From: Macrosoma leucophasiata
Taxonomy: Eukaryota; Arthropoda; Insecta; Lepidoptera; Hedylidae
NCBI GenBank assembly: GCA_036365455.1
Contig: JAWQUS010000017.1
Span: forward strand, 1,426,001-1,490,000
Length of the DNA stretch: 64,000 nucleotides
Reading direction: 5' to 3'
Program-made: the position numbers and the translations under genes
Shown: one piece after another, positions 41,560 to 51,181 of the stretch
How positions within the stretch are numbered: position 1 is the first letter of the stretch
How the letters are laid out: every line of letters begins with the position of its first letter
Notes under the pieces: generated by a model
Database searches by the model: none
Seen by the model: only the letters and a program-made list of their open reading frames with translations
What the model was told of the DNA's origin: nothing

Positions 41560-41990
41560 ATGGACACACGGGGATCCGCGCAACGCAGCGGTAAGTGGTG
41601 AAGCGGTGAATTTCATATCGCTTGGCCTCTATTAATTACGTTGATACTATTCACACTTACACCGTCCGACCGCGCCACAGTACAAATATGAGCAGTGTTT
41701 TAACTACGTACAAAACGTTGAAACGTCACACTCACACAAACATGCGATGAGGCCTCTAAGCGGTTCTCGCGGTGCTGCAGTACTGAGTCACTCGCTACAT
41801 CGAGCGTCGATGCGCATGTTTGTGTTAGTGTGCCGTTTCGAACGTTTTGTACGTAGTTTCCATACTGTTCATATTAAAAACCGCGATAAATCTATCCGCG
41901 CAGATAGGCGCATATACCGCCTTACGGCACGGAGAACCGCTAAAATTCCGCTTCTCGCCCTCTGTGGCGGTCTTGTGTGTGATTCGCCTT
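41560..41990. mobile_element. Family S element with an internal foldback
   Basis: The outer inverted ends (GGACACACGGGGATCCGCG and the complement GCGAATCACACACAAGACCG) enclose a second palindrome at 41690-41880. Its arms are AACTACGTACAAAACGTT and CACACAAACATGCG against their complements. The total is about 430 bp, with CG-rich ends. Confidence 0.65.
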
Positions 41991-42134
41991 ATAAGACGCT
42001 AGTGGCTGGCCCTGGCTTCGCACGGATACAAGAAATTCTTAGCTCTTCTTACTATATTATCCAAAAGTAAACTTTTAATTTGAACCACTATGTCTACTGA
42101 GGACTGCGTCATAATTTCGATTTACCGTTTTTTA

Positions 42135-42232
42135 TGCAATTGCAAACAAAAAAGCATGCAACTCACACTAATGGTAAGTGAATACTGCAGCCTATATACA
42201 AAAACCGAAGGTCAAATGTAGATGCGCTGCTC
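42135..42232 (-). mobile_element. Family A 3' fragment
   Basis: AAAAAAGCATGCAACTCACA, TACTGCAGCCTATATAC. It faces the plus copy that follows. Confidence 0.6.
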
Positions 42233-42236
42233 AAGT

Positions 42237-42508
42237 TTTACTGGTGGTAGAGCTCCAGTGACGGAGCTCGCGGGCGTAGGCACCACTGCATTACCTAATA
42301 TACTTGCCGCTAAATTGTAGTGTTCAGCACTATCGTGTTCCGGTCAGGTGGTAATGTACGGAGGCATAACACCTTAGGTCTCAGAGGTGGTAACGCATCT
42401 GCATTTTGACCTTGGTCTTTGTGTGGGTGTCTACAGGCTGCAGTCATCACTTAACATCAATGTGAACTACATGCTTGTTTGTCACTTCCATTACATTAAA
42501 AAAAAAAG
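42237..42508 (+). mobile_element. SINE-like family A copy
   Basis: TTACTGGTGGTAGAGCTCCA to CACTTCCATTACATTAAAAA. A short gap after GTGGTAATGTACGG. Confidence 0.75.
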
Positions 42509-42544
42509 TTATTACGCCTCCGTGATACTTATTATAGGACCATA

Positions 42545-42640
42545 ACTTATCATTTGGCGGCAGGTAGTTTAGATAATGTGATTTCTACTATAAACCACCT
42601 TCAAACTCCAATACAGGCTCTCTACCACTAGTAAATCCGT
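42545..42640 (-). mobile_element. Family A 5' fragment, diverged
   Basis: ATCATTTGGCGGCAGGTAGT, CTCTCTACCACTAGTA. Confidence 0.5.
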
Positions 42641-42769
42641 TGCTTTGTTTGAAAGATCTGATCGCACATACAACGGAAAGCATTTTCATGCTTTGCGGAT
42701 ATCAAGAACTAAAAAGAAATATCCAATAAGATCCAATAAAATAAATAACGGCGAATTTCAATAGGTTCA

Positions 42770-42960
42770 AACTAGTAGTTTACATCGCACTAGGGTTGTG
42801 TTCTGTCTCAGCTATATAAGACCAGGCTGAACATCGTCGAATTAGTCAGCCTGTGACCACGGTAGCTGGAAAGCGACCGAAACGTCGGGTGTATGAAGAA
42901 GTTTGGGAGTGTTGTATACGCGAGAAAATCCGCAAGTTTAATTTCTACAATTCAATAGGT
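42770..42960 (+). repeat. GAAACGTCGGG repeat (family V)
   Basis: GACCACGGTAGCTGGAAAGC, GACCGAAACGTCGGGTGTAT, TATACGCGAGAAAATCCGCA. Same words as the loop and arms of 44676-44830. Confidence 0.6.
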
Positions 42961-43067
42961 TCGCCATCAAAATGACTAGTTTAATAACACGGCGGGCAAA
43001 AAATCGATGTGGCAATCAAGCATACATTTTGACACCCCTGAGACCTTTTAAAAGAGCTCTTACTGAA

Positions 43068-43165
43068 TTTGTTGGGGAGCGGGGTTCTTCTTAGTAGTGA
43101 GAGTAGTTCACTTGGAACTCTGCGAAGTGAATAACTTTGATCTTGACGAATAAGTTTTGTCTTCA
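43068..43165 (+). repeat. Short dispersed repeat, relative of 15040-15130
   Basis: TTGGGGAGCGGGGTTCTTCT, CACTTGGAACTCTGCGAAGT, CTTGACGAATAAGTTTTGTC. Confidence 0.45.
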
Positions 43166-43237
43166 TTTATCATCATTGAAGGAATTGAAAAATTTTGTGA
43201 TAATTATATTTAACTAAGTACTTTAAATTCTAATTTA

Positions 43238-43355
43238 CTATTAATATATGTTTTTGCTTTTACTTTGCATATGTAATTGTTATTCACTCTAGGTAATTTA
43301 TGTATTCTTGACATTTTCAAAGAATCTGTAAAGATCTATACGAAATGAAAATATT
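43238..43355 (+). repeat. Family W sequence shared with intron 4
   Basis: TTTACTATTAATATATGTTT, GTTATTCACTCTAGGTAATT, CTGTAAAGATCTATACGAAA. It ends just where a LINE-D copy begins. Confidence 0.6.
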
Positions 43356-43650
43356 TCTTTCTTTATGGTTCGGGCATATAGAAAGAATGTCGAATGAGCG
43401 AATGACTAAACAGATATGCAATGCGAATGTGGATGGTTGCAGAGGCCCAGGAAGACCAAGACTGACCTACCATGACCAAATAGGTCGACTTCTGCCTGAT
43501 GGTGGTGTCAAAAGTCTTAGGAATCGGCGTGCATGTATGAAGAGAATGATGAAGGTAGACGAGGCACGAGAGGTTTGTCAGGACCGGGATATCTGGCGCT
43601 CTACACTCTCTGCCTACCCCGTTAGGGACCTGGCGTGAAGATACATACAT
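43356..43650 (+). pseudogene. LINE-D C-terminal fragment, open frame
   Basis: About 90 codons are open: WFGHIERMSNERMTKQICNA, GCRGPGRPRLTYHDQIGRLL, RRACMKRMMKVDEAREVCQD, ending YPVRDLA and a stop at 43636-43638. It is 5' truncated, with the 3' end GTGAAGATACATACAT intact. Confidence 0.8.
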
Positions 43651-44079
43651 GTATTCTTTCTTTATTTAGTTCTTTCTTAGTTGTCTCTGTAGTAGTTATA
43701 AATATGCGTGAATGCACATTGTATTTCTATCTCTGTTTACCCCTTCAAAGAAACAACAAAGTCACATTCCACAGAACCAAATCTAGGATTAATTAAGTAT
43801 TGTTTTCATCCGTCGGTTCAAAGCAAGAATTTATCAACGGTTGTCAACAATGCAAGCGTTAATTGTTAGTCCCTGAAACCGTTTGCAACTTTGAACAGCC
43901 ACGGGTTTGCGAGCGCTATTTAATTGCGACTAATGAGATGGTAATGTCAGTATATTTTGATATTTATTTGCTCAGGAATAATGAAGTTGAATTGCTTTTG
44001 TTGAGAGTAATCGCGAAATAGTTAGAATAAATGTTGTTGATAAGTAATAGTGATAAATGATTATTACTTTACTTTTATA

Positions 44080-44530
44080 TGCAGGAAAGAGCATGAAAGT
44101 AAGTTGAACGCGGTCGAGATGAGATCTTTGCGCAAGATCTGCGGTGTATCACTCACCGATCGCGTTCGTAATGAAGATGTAAGAAAGAGACTTTGTGTGA
44201 ATGATAGTATCGGTGTAAAAATGAAAATAGGCATGCTCCGATGGTTCGGGCATATAAAAAGAATGTCGAATGAGCGAATGACTAAACAGATATACAATGC
44301 GAATGTGGATGGTTGCAGAGGCCCAGGAAGACCAAGGCTGACCTACCATGACCAAATAGGTCGAGTTCTGTCTGATGGTGGGGTCAAAAGTCTTAGGAAT
44401 CGGCGTGCATGTATGAAGAGAATGATGAAGGTAGACGAGGCACGAGAGGTTTGTCTGAACCGGGATATCTGGCGCTCTACACTCTCTGCCTACCCCGTTA
44501 GGGACCTGGCGTGAAGATACATACATACTT
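44080..44530 (+). pseudogene. LINE-D C-terminal fragment, longest copy
   Basis: An uninterrupted frame runs from KEHESKLNAVEMRSLRKICG through VSLTDRVRNEDVRKRL, GMLRWFGHIKRMSNERMTKQ and GRPRLTYHDQIGRVLSDGGV to YPVRDLA and a stop at 44512-44514. This is the C-terminus after the reverse-transcriptase core of an RTE-like LINE. The lack of stops suggests a recent insertion, but with no catalytic domain it is not functional. Confidence 0.85.
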
Positions 44531-44584
44531 TATTTACACCTATCATACGTCATGTTCGTAATTATTTCCTTTTCTTTCTTATTT

Positions 44585-44662
44585 TTTTTATGAAGTGGTA
44601 AACAAGCATACAGCTCACATTGATGGTATGGATTACTATAATAGCCTATAAACATCTATATA
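44585..44662 (-). mobile_element. Family A 3' fragment
   Basis: TTTTTTTATGAAGTGGTAAA, CATACAGCTCACATTGATGG. Confidence 0.5.
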
Positions 44663-44675
44663 AAATTGAAATAAA

Positions 44676-44830
44676 ACTAGTTTTCGGATTTATCTCGCGT
44701 ATATTAAACTGAAATGATTATTTAAAATCAAACCCGACGTTTCGGTCGCTTTTCAGCTTCCGTGTAAATTTAGAAGAAAAAAATATTTTAGTTTAATATA
44801 CGCGAGATAGATCCGAAAACTAGTTTTCTT
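44676..44830. repeat. Family V foldback, ~40-bp arms
   Basis: The left arm AAAACTAGTTTTCGGATTTA... and right arm ...AGATCCGAAAACTAGTTTT are nearly perfect complements over ~40 bp. They flank a loop with CCCGACGTTTCGGTCGCTTT. Confidence 0.8.
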
Positions 44831-44920
44831 TCAATGAGTGCAGCTCGTGAAAACCTAAGAACATACTATCTATACAAAAAAAAGATATAAATTATGATTA
44901 TTGATGCTATAGTTGCTGCG

Positions 44921-44985
44921 AAGCTCACCGCACTACCCAATGTGTCTGCCGCCAAGTGGTAGTGTTCAGCACTACCGTGTAACAT
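44921..44985 (+). mobile_element. Family A middle fragment
   Basis: CTCACCGCACTACCCAATGT, GGTAGTGTTCAGCACTACCG. Confidence 0.45.
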
Positions 44986-45467
44986 ACGAGTATATCACTA
45001 ACCTATACATATTTTATGACATACGTAATTTTTTTTTACTTAGTTGCAGCTTGAATAAATGAAGACTTTTTGAAATTCATTCATTGATTCGTATATTTTA
45101 TATAATTAGGCTCCTGAAGAGCACAATCATAATTTTTAAACTATCTAGAGTGAATAACCACTAATAAAAATTGAAAACACAAAATATATTTTTCAAAATA
45201 CGTATTGAAAAGAATTATGAACAATTTGAAAATAATTATTCACAAATTCCTCCATTTTTGTCGCAACCAACTATTTGTAGTTCCACAAAAACAACGTGAT
45301 CCCAAAGACAACTACAGAGCAAGCGGATCATGCCGCGTGGTTGACTCCGACAATACAACATTATCCCACTACCTTGTCGCATAGCTGGCGCCTGAAATCC
45401 ACCTGTCATGTCAAAAGATACGCTTTGTCAACTCCCTTTTAGTAATAATATAGAGTAAAATAATAAT

Positions 45468-45755
45468 TTATGGTGGTAGAGTGTCAGTCTACGAACTCGA
45501 GGGCGTAGGCACCACCGCATTACCTATATCTGCTGCCAAATGGTAGTGTTCAGCACTATCGTTTTCCGGTTAGATGGTAATGTATGGCCCCGTAAGAGCT
45601 ATCTCAGAAACATGACACCTTAGGTCTCAGGGGTGGCAACGTATCTGTATTTTAACCATTGGTCTTTGTGTGGGTCTCTATAGGCTGCAGTCATCTGTTT
45701 ACATCAATGTAAACTGCATGAAAGTTTACCACCAACATTACATTAAAATAAACAC
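45468..45755 (+). mobile_element. SINE-like family A, older copy
   Basis: ATGGTGGTAGAGTGTCAGTC to TTTACCACCAACATTACATT. It keeps the whole unit with about one change in ten bases. Confidence 0.7.
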
Positions 45756-46170
45756 ATTCTGTTGCAAAACATGCATGTTTTGCGACAAATAAAATATAAA
45801 AGTTACATTTTTACTAACTACTTTTTTAGACCTCCATAAACTTACCTTCTAATGTTGATACGTCTGTTATAACTCGAGGCAACTTCGTTTATATGTAAAT
45901 TTTCACATGCGTACACGTTTCAGGCGAAACCCATTCCTTTGATCATGATACACTCACGTAAAGTTAAACGTTTATAATTAAAGTTGTATTATTTGCCACT
46001 GTTTATCACCTTCGTGTGTGACATTACGATCGAAAGGGGAAAGTTGTAAATTAGCACTATAAATTAAATAAATGTTTCCACTATAATGAAAGGTTTAATA
46101 AATGTTTATGTGTTGAAATTAAACTTGATTCATTGGTCATGCCGTGGTGAAATTTGTAGTAATTTGTACC

Positions 46171-46220
46171 TAAATAAATATTTGTGATGTGTTAATTAAC
46201 ACATCACAAATATTTATTTA
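46171..46220. repeat. Perfect 50-bp palindrome without spacer
   Basis: Bases 46171-46195 are the exact reverse complement of 46196-46220, centred on GTTAATTAAC. AT-rich. No flanking target duplication is seen, and it is followed by a CA tract. Confidence 0.95.
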
Positions 46221-46269
46221 CACACACAGTAGTATTTATTTAAAAAAATTATATATCAATGTTCAGTAA

Positions 46270-46330
46270 GCTAGATGTATCTATTGCTACGCTGGGGTCC
46301 TGGGTTTGATACCCGAATTAGAGAATGTGA
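46270..46330 (+). repeat. Decayed tRNA-like head of SINE C
   Basis: TTGCTACGCTGGGGTCCTGG and GTTTGATACCCG keep the 3' half of the C head. Confidence 0.45.
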
Positions 46331-46439
46331 GATATAAACATGTTTTATCCTTTTTCCTTTTCGACATGCTAATATTAATCAATAATTTTACGTAGAGCCA
46401 TAGGACCTATCTAAGCCCGCTTGTTAGAGCAGTATATAC

Positions 46440-46757
46440 TTCTTTTGATCGAGCCAAAAGAAGAAGAGCAAGGCACGTCCTAAAAGATCCTAACGGTGCG
46501 ACCACATGGGTCATCGAAGAGATGAACGATCACTTACAACACTCTACAAACACTCGACCAACTCGCCGTCGCGTACCGCACCGCGCCCCCCCTCCGCCCC
46601 GACCCGGACTAGGACTACCCGCGTTTCATCATTCCGGTTATCACTTACCAATGACTAGAGCAAAAGTTGCACCACCCCTCATCACATATGTCGTATGTGT
46701 TTCCTCACAATGCCCGAAGTCAAGTATAAGACCCACAAGAGTATTCCTCAGGCAGTA
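46440..46757 (+). other. Unassigned GC-rich open stretch before exon 6
   Basis: One frame is open for about 105 codons: FDRAKRRRARHVLKDPNGAT, TWVIEEMNDHLQHSTNTRPT, a proline-rich RAPPPPRPGLGLPAFHHSGY, then ITYVVCVSSQCPKSS, stopping at 46756-46758. It is more GC-rich than its surroundings, but I recognise no domain and see no clear splice sites or repeats. It could be an old retroelement fragment or chance. It is not part of the receptor, whose exons 5 and 6 join across it in frame. Confidence 0.25.
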
Positions 46758-46879
46758 AGTTGTACTTCAGGGTAAGAGCCATCGTCACTCGCTCATTTCT
46801 CGGTGAAGTAGAATAATGCTGTCTCGAGACAAGGTTCTTTCATTTTAAACTATATTCATAAACATAATATTGTCGCCAG

Positions 46880-46986
46880 GGATATGCACGCAGCAGTATG
46901 CGACGGTCGAGCGGGACTCTGCGACGCGATGAGACCGGCCAGCGGCGCCGACCTGTTGCGGTACATGAGGAAGGTCAATTTTACTG
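46880..46986 (+). CDS. mtt: Exon: mGluR ligand-binding domain, C-terminal part of lobe 2
   Basis: The acceptor CGCCAG ends at 46879 and the donor GTGAGT begins at 46987. It enters in phase 2 (one base finishing Arg CG|G) and leaves in phase 1. It encodes 35 residues: DMHAAVCDGRAGLCDAMRPA then SGADLLRYMRKVNFT. The spacing of the two cysteines (VC...GLCDAM) is that of the mGluR 'LC...GLC' disulfide loop. With the next exon it spells NFTG, a possible N-glycosylation site. It follows a 20-kb intron, so an annotation pipeline might easily miss it. Confidence 0.93.
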
Positions 46987-47119
46987 GTGAGTGTATCGTC
47001 ATATATGTTGCCAAAACGCATACAACTTACGTTGATAGTAAGTAAACACTGCAGGCTGTAGACATCTCCATAAAATAAGAAAGTCTTATTGCAGATGCGT
47101 AACCACCTCGTCCCTCCTT

Positions 47120-47395
47120 ATCTATGATATCCTTGTCCCTTGGACATAAATAAAATGGTCTTTATTTACCCTAACGTAAATTACACTTTGGTCGTACTAT
47201 CGGAGCATATATCTCCAGAATCCCAACATCACATATTAACATGGTTACAATGGGACCAACTGGAAGGCACACCCTTTCAAACAAAACCAAAATTATCGAA
47301 ATCGGTACAGGCGTTTTCGAATTATCGGGTAACATACATAAAAAAAAAGATCCGGACGAATTGAGAACCTCCTCCTTTTTCGAAGTCGGTTAAAA
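47120..47395 (+). repeat. Family X repeat
   Basis: ATGGTTACAATGGGACCAAC, AAATTATCGAAATCGGTACA, TTTTCGAAGTCGGTTAAAAA. A typical lepidopteran repeat end. Confidence 0.55.
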
Positions 47396-47703
47396 AGAGC
47401 AGTAAAGGACTCCTTCATGATAAGCCATATGTTGCGATCTTGAGCCACATGGGTCTAGGTAGCACTTGCTGCCTCCACTACGTCGTCGGTCCATCTTTGT
47501 TCTTCCTACTGACCATAATTTGTCTCATGCATGAGTATTAATGGTTTAAGAGCAGTGCCTAATTTTTATATTGCTTCGTACTTCAGATAGCACTGCAGTT
47601 ATCTAGCAGTTTAGCTTGCAGTCAGTGTGTAGTCGTTGGAACCGCGTGTTAATTGCACACCGACTACTAGAGCGCAGTTGAAATGCAGTCGATTTGACTA
47701 GAG

Positions 47704-47885
47704 CAGTGATTCCCAAAGTGGTGCAGGTGGACCCCCTGGGGTCCATGGGAGACTCGATCGGCGTCTACGTAGGCGTGAATAAAAACTGGAAATATGGGAA
47801 TGCGATATTAATGTAGCAAGGAAGTCCACCGAAACCAGAAAAAATTGAAAGGGGTCTACATAAAAAAATAGTTGGAGTATCTCTG
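47704..47885. mobile_element. hAT-like MITE, copy 1
   Basis: 182 bp with inverted ends CAGTGATTCCCAAAGTGG and complement CAGAGATACTCCAAC. It is flanked by 8-bp sites GACTAGAG and GACTAAAA (6 of 8 equal). CAGTGATTCYCAAAGT-type ends are those of hAT elements. Contains CCCCTGGGGTCCATGG. Confidence 0.8.
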
Positions 47886-47993
47886 GACTAAAAGTATATA
47901 TAATGCAGCTTGCAAATACTCGTGAAAACGTCCTTTACTGCTGTATTATTCTTCGATTTGCTCTGAAACAGAACTTTTTACTCTGTCACACAG

Positions 47994-48143
47994 GTCTCAG
48001 TGGCGATGCGTTCCACTTTGATGCCAACGGCGATGGCCCAGCGCGGTACAATATTCTGCACTTCAAGCAGGTGGAACGCGGCGTGTACCGCTGGGAGAAG
48101 GTCGGACAGTACCTTGACGGCGAACTGCAGCTACATCTTGATG
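47994..48143 (+). CDS. mtt: Exon: mGluR ligand-binding domain end
   Basis: The acceptor CACACAG ends at 47993 and the donor GTATAG begins at 48144. It is 150 bp, enters and leaves in phase 1, with 49 codons: LSGDAFHFDANGDGPARYNI, LHFKQVERGVYRWEKVGQYL, DGELQLHLD. FDANGDGPARYNI is the mGluR 'F(D/N)ExGDxxGRYxI' motif. RWEKVGQY is the last strand before the linker. The donor GTATAG is the weakest in the gene, though the join to exon 8 (codon G|AT, Asp) is exact. Confidence 0.95.
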
Positions 48144-48384
48144 GTATAGCTTTTTGCCAATCATCATTTTATCATTAAAACTGCGGGCGGTGGGCACAGA
48201 GATCATGCCACCGGTGGCTAGGGATCCAGTGAAAGGAACCTCCTAACAATACGCGCCGTGTTGAGGAGTGCTGCCTTCTGCGCCAAATTGATCCAACCGT
48301 CAAACGAGAACGTCTTCAGTCGGTTATCGAAACTCTTCGCTTTAAGACCGTATCTTAATTATTGTTGTTTAATGGAGTCATAAT

Positions 48385-48650
48385 ATATTTTTTTATGTCT
48401 TAATGTTGACAGACAAGCAAACGGGCCACCTGATGGCAAGTGGTCACCGTCGCCTATGAACATTTGCAACACTAGGGGAGTCGCCAACGCGCTGTCAGCC
48501 CTGAAGGACTCTTTTGACGCCATTTTTGAAGAACCCTATATTGTTATTACTTAAGGAACACCTCAGAGGGAAGTTCGTTTCACAATTTACACGTTCTGAG
48601 TAGGAACAAATGTGAAAACCGCACCGTTGAGCACTGCCAGGTATCCAGAC
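48385..48650 (-). pseudogene. LINE-L 3' end, decayed
   Basis: Complement of the family end: GTTCTTCAAAAATGGCGTCA, GCGTTGGCGACTCCCCTAGT, GGCGACGGTGACCACTTGCC, then GGTGGCCCGTTTGCTTGTCT. The coding part is broken. Confidence 0.7.
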
Positions 48651-49067
48651 GGTAATTCTATTTATCTAAGTACAAAAGACCAATAAGTAATTATAACGTT
48701 TGTTCAAAGCAATAAAAAAAGAAATTAATCCCTCATCTCTCACGCCACAAACCGAAATTAGCTAGAACATAACACAGACTATTAATATCTAAAGTTGGTT
48801 TTAGCTTAGACATTAATAGTCTGCGCCTAATGTTATATGAAGTGTGAATATGACTCAACGTTAGCAGTTTTATATTTCTACAGGGATTTATTAACACTGA
48901 AGGACAAATGTGTGGCCTCAGTTTTAATATGAACGCCAAAATGTACTTACTTGGTACTTTGTACTGTGTTTACTATTCTGTGGTGTTTATCACACGCTTT
49001 TTAGTATATAGGACTAAAGTTTAATTAATGTAATTGTGAAGCGTACTTTGTTTGACTTTTTTTTGAC

Positions 49068-49312
49068 TGGTGGTAGAGCTCCAGTGACGGAGCTCGTGGG
49101 CGTAGGCACCACTGCATTACCTAATATACTTGCCGCTAAATGGTAGTGTTCAGCACTATCGTGTTCCGGTCAGGTGGTGGTAATGTACGGCTCTGTAATT
49201 TCCGGCACAGAGGCATAACACCTAATGCCTCAGGGTGTCTATAGGCTGCAGTCATCACTTAACATCAATGTGAACTAAACGCTTGCATGCCACTTTTATA
49301 ACATAAAAAAAA
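49068..49312 (+). mobile_element. SINE-like family A copy
   Basis: ACTGGTGGTAGAGCTCCAGT to CACTTTTATAACATAAAAAA. The GCATCTGCATTTTGACC part is deleted. Confidence 0.75.
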
Positions 49313-49454
49313 CTCAATTTCATTCCTATTTAGATTTCATCAGAACAGACTTTTTTATTCATTACTTTGTGAAGAATGAATGGTTGTCCATTCCCTGAAC
49401 AATGCGGGGTTACTTACCTCTAAGATTTCTTAAACCTTGCTGTATATTATCTAT

Positions 49455-49955
49455 ACATGCATACGTACATACACATAAATAAAATTGGAGTGTCTGTTTG
49501 TAATATAAAAAATAAACGCTTTTTACTGGTATGGTAGCAGCAGTTGCCTAACTAGCATAGTTGGTAATAGATGGCACTGCTGCTACCATAAAGCAATGCA
49601 ATAGATGTGAAGGAAAGATTTGACAAATCGGGCAGGACTTCAGTAGCTCAATTGGAAGAGCGGCTGGACTAGATTCCCAGTAGGTCGCGAGTTCGAGTCT
49701 CGCCTGAAGTCAAATTTTTCTTTCCATTTTTCTTTAAAAATAAAATAAATGCATATGTATCTATACATATACCAAAACAACTAATCTCGGGAACGGCTAT
49801 ACCGATTTTGACGGGACTTTCACGGGCAGATAGCTGTTGTTATACGGAGTAACTTAGGCTACTTTTATACTAGCTGCGCCCACGACTTCGTCCGGGTAGA
49901 TACTGAACAATCATAAATTCTCACGCAGCGAAGTCGCGGGCACAGCTAGTCTATA
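49455..49955 (+). repeat. Family E repeat split by family B
   Basis: E starts AAATAAAATTGGAGTGTCTG and reaches GCTTTTTACT at about 49526. It resumes at 49747 with AAATGCATATGTATC and ends GGACGAAG-type GCAGCGAAGTCGCGGGCACA and GCTAGT. The uninterrupted neighbour at 49965-50300 shows the joined order. Confidence 0.75.
49527..49746 (+). repeat. Family B inserted in family E
   Basis: The tRNA-like core is 49637-49710. At its left, TATGGTAGCAGCAG (49530-49543) is exactly complementary to CTGCTGCTACCATA inside the same unit, giving a 14-bp hairpin at the insertion's left edge. Confidence 0.75.
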
Positions 49956-49964
49956 CATACAAAC

Positions 49965-50300
49965 GTACATACACATAAATTAAATTGGAGTGTCTGTTTG
50001 TAATATAAAAATAAGCGCTTTTTACTAAATGCATAAGTATCTATACATATACCAAAACAACATTTTTACGATTTTTATCTGCCTGTCTGTCTGTCTGTTT
50101 GTTTGTTGGGCTAATCTCGAGAACTGCTGGACCGATTTCGACGGGACTCCGATTCATTCAACTGGCAGATAGCTTATGTAATAAAGAGTAACTAAGGCTA
50201 CTTTTATACTAGCTGCGCCCACGACTTTGTCCGGGTAGATACTGAACCATCATAAATTCTCACGCGGACGAAGTCACGGGCTCAGCTAGTTATGTATAAA
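49965..50300 (+). repeat. Family E, complete copy
   Basis: TAAATTGGAGTGTCTGTTTG, CATATACCAAAACAACATTT, GTCTGTCTGTCTGTTTG, ACCGATTTCGACGGGACTCC, TACTAGCTGCGCCCACGACT, ending CGAAGTCACGGGCTCAGCTA. Confidence 0.75.
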
Positions 50301-50404
50301 GTTGTACTACCTTGAGGAACTTACGCACATATACCTCATGTATATCTGACCTACTATAAAAATTCTGAATCCAATAAATAGGATATATTACGATGCCAAG
50401 ACGC

Positions 50405-50700
50405 TTTATAAAATTAAATTATGTGAATCTATACAAATAAATAAAATTGGAGTGTCTGTTTGTAATGTTAAAATAGCCGCTTTTTACTAAATGCATATGT
50501 ATGTGTATACGCTACATATGCCAAAACAACATTTTTTACAATATTTGTCAGACACACAGACAGACAACAGACAAAAATTGTAAAAAAGGTTGTTTTGGTA
50601 CATATACAGTGTACACATACTCGTACATATTTATAAAAAGCGGTTATTTTTATATTACAAACAGACACTCCAATTTTATTTATTTGTATAGATTTCAATA
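50405..50700. repeat. Family E foldback
   Basis: The first ~140 bp of E on + (50405-50555) is followed at once by the same part on - (50565-50700), giving arms of more than 120 bp. The junction lies in the CAGACACACAGACAGACAAC tract. Confidence 0.8.
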
Positions 50701-51039
50701 AATTCACTAACGTGTATAAAATGTAACAGTAAATCCCAAAACTCTTAGAAATTAGTAGAATCTAAATAATTTCAAACAAGATACATTTTCTGACACAAAA
50801 GTTTCGAGGCCGTAGTCTTTGTTCAAATGTTCTTACTGGCTTGTGAGCTAGAACAATGGGCATTTGTTAACTTTCATTGGGTCGTATAAAATGTATTAGT
50901 CATGTATGACTAGATGAGTGAGTAAATTGGAATACTTTGTATCAAGGGCACATTCATTGGGCTGTATCATTAAAATTGAATTGTGATTCAATGAGAAAGG
51001 AGATCGCCCACGACCCTTTCGTACCATCTGGACAACTAT

Positions 51040-51181
51040 CCTAAAAAGACAACTTCCCAAATAGCCAACTCATCGGTTCTATTTCCCAATTCACTAACCT
51101 ATCACTTTACCAACTTCCCAATTCACCAACTTCCTAGGTCACCAACTTTCCCAGTTCACCAACTCCTCAGAACAATAACTT
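51040..51181. repeat. Decayed minisatellite
   Basis: Words ACAACTTCCCAA, TATTTCCCAATTCAC, CCAACTTCCCAATTCACCAA recur with loose 15-35 bp spacing. They are the complement of the unit at 52033-52165. Confidence 0.6.

Larger units (their letters stand above)
26725..46879 (+). other. Intron 5 (20.2 kb), phase 2
   Basis: Donor TACG|GTAAGT, acceptor CGCCAG. It is the largest intron. Stretches without recognisable structure: 26725-26900, 27263-27703, 27972-28267, 28540-29230, 30450-30840, 30950-31135, 33860-34440, 35183-35725 (CA-rich at 35310-35420), 36456-36877, 38606-39230, 39600-39830, 39916-40424, 41341-41540, 43650-44045, 45000-45467 and 45756-46170. Some of these are probably old repeats. 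Confidence 0.85.
46987..47993 (+). other. Intron 6 (1.0 kb), phase 1
   Basis: Donor ACTG|GTGAGT, acceptor CACACAG. It contains a decayed A fragment (47002-47110, complement), a family X tail (47120-47395) and a hAT-like MITE. 47396-47695 shows nothing recognisable. Confidence 0.85.

Noticed and set aside
44149..44526. 125-codon minus-strand open frame opposite LINE-D
   Set aside because: A shadow of the LINE-D coding frame. The plus-strand frame has the recognisable reverse-transcriptase motifs.
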